Assembly: GCF_000739375.1 (NCBI RefSeq)
Contig: NZ_CP006704.1
Location: 3,968,001-4,032,000 of the forward strand
Origin: Comamonas testosteroni TK102
GTDB lineage: Bacteria; Pseudomonadota; Gammaproteobacteria; Burkholderiales; Burkholderiaceae_C
Reading direction: 5' to 3'
DNA: 64,000 nt
The position numbers and the translations under genes are program-made. Under the pieces are notes generated by a model. It saw nothing but the letters and a program-made list of their open reading frames with translations, made no database searches and was not told the origin of the DNA. Of this stretch, positions 60,236 to 64,000 are shown piece after piece (position 1 is the first letter of the stretch; every line of letters starts with the position of its first letter).

Positions 60236-61609
60236 ATGACTGAAACTATTAATTCCATAGCTGCTAGCGCAAGTCCATCAAGCGTTACAGACCAATTTGA
60301 TGCACATACCAGCAGCGCGCTGCGCTTTATCACCTGCGGCTCGGTCGATGACGGCAAGAGCACGCTGATCGGCCGCCTGCTGGTGGACACCCGCGCCGTG
60401 CTGCAGGATCAGCTGGCCGGCGTCACCAAGTCCGGCGAAACCGATCTGGCCCTGCTGACCGACGGCTTGGCCGCCGAGCGCGAGCAAGGCATCACGATCG
60501 ACGTGGCCTACCGCTACTTCGCCACCGAGTCGCGCAAGTTCATCATTGGCGATGCACCTGGTCACGAGCAGTACACCCGCAATATGGTGACGGCCGCATC
60601 AAGCGCCGATGCCGCCGTGGTGCTGGTCGACGCCACCAAGCTGGACTGGAAGAATGCCGATCTGGAGCTGCTGCCCCAGACCCGCCGTCACAGCCTGCTG
60701 GCCCACCTTCTACGCGTGAACTCGCTGGTGTTTGCCGTCAACAAGCTCGATGCCGTTCAGGACCCGGCCCTGGCCTTTGCCCATATCAGCGCCGCGCTGC
60801 AGAAGTTCACGGCCTCCGCAGACATCAAGATCACGGCCACCGTGCCTGTGTCCGCGCTCAAGGGCTACAACGTGGTCAACAGCGCCGACGGCTGGGCCGG
60901 CTACCAAGGCCCCAGCTTGCTGCAGCTGCTGGAGCAACTACCCAACACACCCACCGACAGCGATCTGGCATTGGCCTTCCCCGTGCAGTGGGTGGAGAAG
61001 TTCTCCTCCTCGTCCGACACCAGCCAGGGTCGCCGCGTGTTCTGGGGCCGTGTCGCCACGGGCCTGGCCCAGGTCGGTGCCCAGGTGCAGATTCTGCCCA
61101 GTGGCCAGCTCGCCACCGTGGCCCAGGTCATAGATCACGCCCGCGCCCCCAAGGAAGTGGCTGCCGGCCTGTCCGCCGGCATCACGCTGGACCGTGAGGT
61201 CGACGTCTCGCGCGGCGACTGGATCATTGCTGCACCCGTGCAAGCAGAAGTGGCCGACGATGACTTCGATGCCCCTGCTGCCGCAAGCCCCTGGCCCAGC
61301 AGCCGCGAGATCACCGCCACCGTGGCCTGGATGGACAACGAGCCCCTGGTGCCCGGCCGTGTCTACTGGGCGCTGCACGGCCACCGCTGGGTCAAGGCCA
61401 AGGCCCGCCGCCTGGTTCACCGCCTCAACATCAACACGCTGGACAAGGAAGATGCCCAGCAGCTCGAAGCCAACGCCATAGGCCAGGTGGAACTGGTGCT
61501 GCAGGAAGCGATTCCGGCGGCTCCCTTCACCCAGGCTCGCCAGCTGGGCTCGCTGATTCTGGTGGACACCGCCAGCAACGCCACAGCCGGCGCCGCGCTG
61601 GTGAACTGA
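60236..61609 (+). CDS. cysN: Sulfate adenylyltransferase subunit 1 (GTPase)
   Basis: This 457-residue GTPase couples GTP hydrolysis to adenylyl-sulfate formation by CysD. The EF-Tu-like domain (about 29-240) has CGSVDDGKSTLIGRLL (P-loop), GITIDVAYRYF, GDAPGHEQYTRNMVT and VNKLDAV; beta-barrel domains follow (about 250-450). No APS-kinase (CysC) domain is fused. ATG 60236 follows GAAGAAAG. Residues 4-24 (TINSIAASASPSSVTDQFDAH) are encoded by a stretch that looks like a copy of the AGCTGCTAGCGC dispersed repeat. Confidence 0.95.
   Translation: MTETINSIAASASPSSVTDQFDAHTSSALRFITCGSVDDGKSTLIGRLLVDTRAVLQDQLAGVTKSGETDLALLTDGLAAEREQGITIDVAYRYFATESRKFIIGDAPGHEQYTRNMVTAASSADAAVVLVDATKLDWKNADLELLPQTRRHSLLAHLLRVNSLVFAVNKLDAVQDPALAFAHISAALQKFTASADIKITATVPVSALKGYNVVNSADGWAGYQGPSLLQLLEQLPNTPTDSDLALAFPVQWVEKFSSSSDTSQGRRVFWGRVATGLAQVGAQVQILPSGQLATVAQVIDHARAPKEVAAGLSAGITLDREVDVSRGDWIIAAPVQAEVADDDFDAPAAASPWPSSREITATVAWMDNEPLVPGRVYWALHGHRWVKAKARRLVHRLNINTLDKEDAQQLEANAIGQVELVLQEAIPAAPFTQARQLGSLILVDTASNATAGAALVN
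60257..60300 (+). repeat. Dispersed AGCTGCTAGCGC-type repeat, copy 5, inside the cysN coding region
   Basis: ATAGCTGCTAGCGCAAG, a CCATCAAGCGTTACAG block and CCAATTTGATG have the layout of the intergenic copies. AGCTGCTAGCGCA (60259-60271) is identical to the complement of 4483-4495. Confidence 0.6.
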
Positions 61610-61753
61610 GGCAACCGAAGGCAGGGCCGTACCCCGATCTGGCCGTCAAACCGGATCTCCATACGGCCTTATCCGGCCAGGCACTGGCGCTGCGCGGGAA
61701 AAAACCTAAAATCAAGGGGTTTTACCAATCCCCACCCAAGAAGAAGATTCTCA

Positions 61754-62083
61754 ATGACTCACGTCGTTACCGAAAACTGCATCAAGTGCAAGTACACCGA
61801 TTGCGTGGACGTATGCCCCGTGGACTGCTTCCGTGAAGGCCCCAACTTTCTGGTGATTGATCCCGATGAATGCATTGACTGCGCCGTCTGCATTCCTGAA
61901 TGCCCGGCCAATGCCATCTTTGCCGAAGAAGATGTGCCGGCCGATCAACTGGCCTTTATCAAGCTGAACGTGGATCTGTCCCAGCTCAAGAGCTGGAAGA
62001 GCATCACCAAGCGCAAGGCCTCGCTGCCCGACGCCGACGAGTGGAATGGCAAGCCGAACAAAGTGGATTTGCTGGAGCGCTGA
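61754..62083 (+). CDS. fdxA: 7Fe ferredoxin FdxA
   Basis: This 109-residue ferredoxin has the cysteine pattern of 7Fe proteins: Cys9, Cys17 and Cys50 for a [3Fe-4S] cluster, and Cys21, Cys40, Cys43 and Cys46 for a [4Fe-4S] cluster ([29 protein letters not shown]). A C-terminal extension of about 45 residues is typical of the Azotobacter FdI type. A TAAAAT box near 61707 lies in a promoter-like stretch. It precedes a ferredoxin-NADP reductase gene by 36 bases and follows cysN, so it may supply electrons to CysI. Confidence 0.95.
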   Translation: MTHVVTENCIKCKYTDCVDVCPVDCFREGPNFLVIDPDECIDCAVCIPECPANAIFAEEDVPADQLAFIKLNVDLSQLKSWKSITKRKASLPDADEWNGKPNKVDLLER

Positions 62084-62119
62084 GCCAGTCTGGGCGCTGA
62101 CTGCGCTACGCTTGCCCGC

Positions 62120-63190
62120 ATGAGCCTGTCCAACGCAACGACCAACGCTTTTCTCACTCAACAACAACCCGCCGTGGAAACCGACGCCATCATCATTGGC
62201 GCAGGTCCGGCGGGTTTGTTTCAGGCCTTCCAGCTCGGCCTTCAGGGCATTCAAGCCCATCTGATCGACGCCCTGCCCCATGTCGGCGGCCAGTGCAGCC
62301 AGCTCTATGCGCACAAGCCCATCTACGACATTCCCGGCATTCCTGTCTGCACGGGTCTGGAGCTGGTGCAACTGCTGGAAAAGCAGATCGCGCCCATGCA
62401 GGTAACGCGCCATCTTTCACAGCAAGTACAGGCCCTGCAGGCCCTTGAGGACGGGCGCTGGCAGGTCGGCACCACGGCTGGAGCCGTCTTTCACACGCGC
62501 ACCGTTTTCATCGCCGCAGGAGTCGGCGCCTTTGTTCCCAAGGCCCTCAAGGCGCCGGGAGTGGATGGACTCGAACCAGGCCAGCTGCACTATCACCCGC
62601 AGCAGCCGGACATGGCTGCAGGCCGCCAGGCGCTGGTCTATGGCGGCGATGAGGAAGCCGTGGCCGCAGCCATTGCCTGCACTGCCAATGCAGCCAGAAC
62701 CGTTCTCATGCACCGCCGCGACAGCTTCAATGCCGAGCCCGCGCAACTGGCCCAGCTGCAGCAGCTGCGCGAATCTGGCGCCGTAGAAGTCCTGATTGGC
62801 CAGATCACCGAAGTGCGGCACGGCAATGGCCGGCTGCAGGCCGTGCAATGGATGGATGGCGAAGGCGATGAACATACGCTGCACGTCGAGCTGCTGCTGG
62901 TTTATCAGGGCATCTCGCCCAAGCTGGGCCCTTTGACGGACTGGGGCCTGGCGCTGGAGCGCAAGCAGCTGGCGGTGGATCCGGCAACGCTTGCCACCAG
63001 TGCCCCGGGAATCTATGCCGTCGGCGACATCGTCAGCTACAGCGGCAAGAAGCGGCTGATCCTCTGCGCATTTCATGAGGCCACCATGGCCGCGTTCGCG
63101 GCCGCCGAATACCTGCAGGGCAGCAAGCCTTTGCTGGAATACACGACGACCAGCGCCCGCCTGCACGCCATCCTGGGCGTGTCGCACTGA
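62120..63190 (+). CDS. Ferredoxin-NADP(+) reductase, thioredoxin-reductase-like type
   Basis: This 356-residue FAD protein has [42 protein letters not shown] (FAD site, about 23-64), [10 protein letters not shown], an NADPH site near [22 protein letters not shown] (about 172-193) and the second FAD motif [19 protein letters not shown] (about 294-312). There is no CxxC redox pair, which separates it from thioredoxin reductase and matches the TrxR-like FNR class of Chlorobium and Bacillus. It reduces or oxidises ferredoxin, most likely the FdxA encoded just upstream. Confidence 0.92.
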   Translation: MSLSNATTNAFLTQQQPAVETDAIIIGAGPAGLFQAFQLGLQGIQAHLIDALPHVGGQCSQLYAHKPIYDIPGIPVCTGLELVQLLEKQIAPMQVTRHLSQQVQALQALEDGRWQVGTTAGAVFHTRTVFIAAGVGAFVPKALKAPGVDGLEPGQLHYHPQQPDMAAGRQALVYGGDEEAVAAAIACTANAARTVLMHRRDSFNAEPAQLAQLQQLRESGAVEVLIGQITEVRHGNGRLQAVQWMDGEGDEHTLHVELLLVYQGISPKLGPLTDWGLALERKQLAVDPATLATSAPGIYAVGDIVSYSGKKRLILCAFHEATMAAFAAAEYLQGSKPLLEYTTTSARLHAILGVSH

Positions 63191-63246
63191 AGCGCTTGCG
63201 GCGCATTTCTCCCACGCTCTAGGCACCGCCGCCTTTCAGACAGGCA

Positions 63247-63283
63247 TAAAAAAACCGCTATCCCTCGTATGCGGGATAGCGGT
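63247..63283 (-). terminator. Terminator of the NCS2 permease gene
   Basis: ACCGCTATCCC (63254-63264) faces GGGATAGCGGT (63273-63283), an 11-bp perfect stem, followed on the minus strand by a T-run (63247-63253). It lies about 50 bases past the permease stop. Confidence 0.9.
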
Positions 63284-63331
63284 GTAAATCACGACGGGGT
63301 CAGACCCCACCGCGCGCACTTTGATCTCGAG

Positions 63332-64000
63332 TCAATGACCATGAGCCGGCTTGACCGGAATGATGGGAACTTCCTTGCCTTCCTTGTCGTAGATCTTGCC
63401 ACCTTCGACGCGGTCGCCATCGGCCAGGGCTTCCAGTACATGCTGGCTCAGGGCACGGCCATAGCCGGCTTCAAAGACGGAAGGCTGATCGGAATTGCCT
63501 TGCTTGAAGTGGTTGTAGAGCAGGTTCAGGGTCACAGCAACCAGAGCGGTTGCGCTGATGCCCGAGTGGAAAATCGTGGCAAACCATGCGGGGAACTGGT
63601 CATAGAACTTGGGAGCCACCACCGGCAGCAGACCCGCGCTCACCGAGGTGGCAACAATGATCAGATTCATATTGTTGTTGTACTCCACCTTGGCCAGGGT
63701 ACGGATGCCGCTCGCAGCCACGGTACCGAACAGCACCAGGCCGGCGCCGCCCAGCACGGAGGGAGGCACGCAGGCCACGATACGCCCCATCACCGGCAGC
63801 ACGCCAAATACGATCAGGATCAGGCCGGAGAAAGCCACCACAAAACGGCTCTTGATTCCAGTCACGGCCACCAGACCCACGTTCTGCGCAAAAGCGCTTT
63901 GCGTGAAGCCGCCGAAGATGGGAGCCACGATGCTGGACAGCATGTCGGCGCGCAGACCGTCACCGAGTCGACGACCGTCCACGGGGCTGTCCACGATTTC
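63332..64000 (-). CDS. NCS2 purine/xanthine permease, C-terminal part
   Basis: The frame is open to the right edge and shows the C-terminal 223 residues of a nucleobase:cation symporter-2. LGDGLRADMLSSIVAPIFGGFTQSAFAQNVGLVAVTGIKSRFVVAFSGLILIVFGVLPVMGRIVACVPPSVLGGAGLVLFG contains the family's QNVG substrate segment, followed by two more helices and a hydrophilic tail with a Lys/His-rich end. Members import xanthine or uric acid with protons. The start lies beyond the window, and the tail after the last helix (about 65 residues) is rather long. Confidence 0.9.
   Translation of the reverse strand, partial: EIVDSPVDGRRLGDGLRADMLSSIVAPIFGGFTQSAFAQNVGLVAVTGIKSRFVVAFSGLILIVFGVLPVMGRIVACVPPSVLGGAGLVLFGTVAASGIRTLAKVEYNNNMNLIIVATSVSAGLLPVVAPKFYDQFPAWFATIFHSGISATALVAVTLNLLYNHFKQGNSDQPSVFEAGYGRALSQHVLEALADGDRVEGGKIYDKEGKEVPIIPVKPAHGH

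Noticed and set aside
1..64000. CRISPR array, rRNA, transposase or prophage genes
   Set aside because: No regularly spaced direct repeats, rRNA-like sequence or mobile-element enzymes were found on reading both strands.

Overview
The window looks like core chromosome of a high-GC betaproteobacterium of the family Comamonadaceae, most likely Comamonas and close to C. testosteroni. This is inferred from gene order (thrS-infC-rpmI-rplT-pheS-pheT-ihfA-merR-tRNA-Pro), from protein sequence character, and from two dispersed repeat families that I associate with this family. No plasmid, prophage, insertion sequence or CRISPR array is visible.

Layout. 1-811: the edge of an unrecognised gene, a gene-poor stretch and tRNA-Pro(GGG). 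842-9455: a leftward translation operon from thrS to a MerR-type regulator, with a non-AUG (ATA) infC start and a Thr-codon leader that looks like a classic attenuator before thrS. 9499-13415: aceA, an EamA exporter, an RraA-like aldolase and a SWIB-domain protein. 13524-30967: a metal-rich region. It holds a divergent pair made of a catecholate-type TonB receptor with piuC and a five-gene PepSY/DUF2271/DUF4198/ApbE/flavoprotein operon, followed by bfd, tonB-exbB-exbD, hemP, a HbpS/GlcG-like protein, and a DUF2325-unknown-MnSOD-ZIP operon. Four Fur-box-like sites sit on promoters in this region. 31005-42151: rlmD, a GbsR-regulated membrane operon with a perfect palindromic operator, a PAS chemoreceptor, a divergent lrp/putA pair and a molbindin. 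42616-50871: the sulfonate-sulfur cluster (cysB-like regulator, ssuB, ssuC, ssuD, two ssuA paralogues, ssuE, sbp). 51015-55954: yggX, a tandem glycine riboswitch driving a PF03458 membrane protein, mnmC and a CorC/CNNM-type protein. 56240-63190: assimilatory sulfate reduction (cysI, DUF934, cysH, cysD, cysN), then a 7Fe ferredoxin and a ferredoxin-NADP reductase. The right edge cuts an NCS2 purine permease.

How it fits together. Sulfonate uptake and desulfonation (ssu) and sulfate activation and reduction (cys) both feed sulfide. The neighbouring ferredoxin and reductase could power CysI, which has no CysJ here. The iron block couples outer-membrane uptake (receptor, TonB-ExbBD) to a probable flavin-based periplasmic reduction chain and to iron-sparing Mn defence. 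Two repeat families punctuate the map. One sits in sense orientation just after five stop codons, and a copy of the other appears to have become the N-terminus of CysN.
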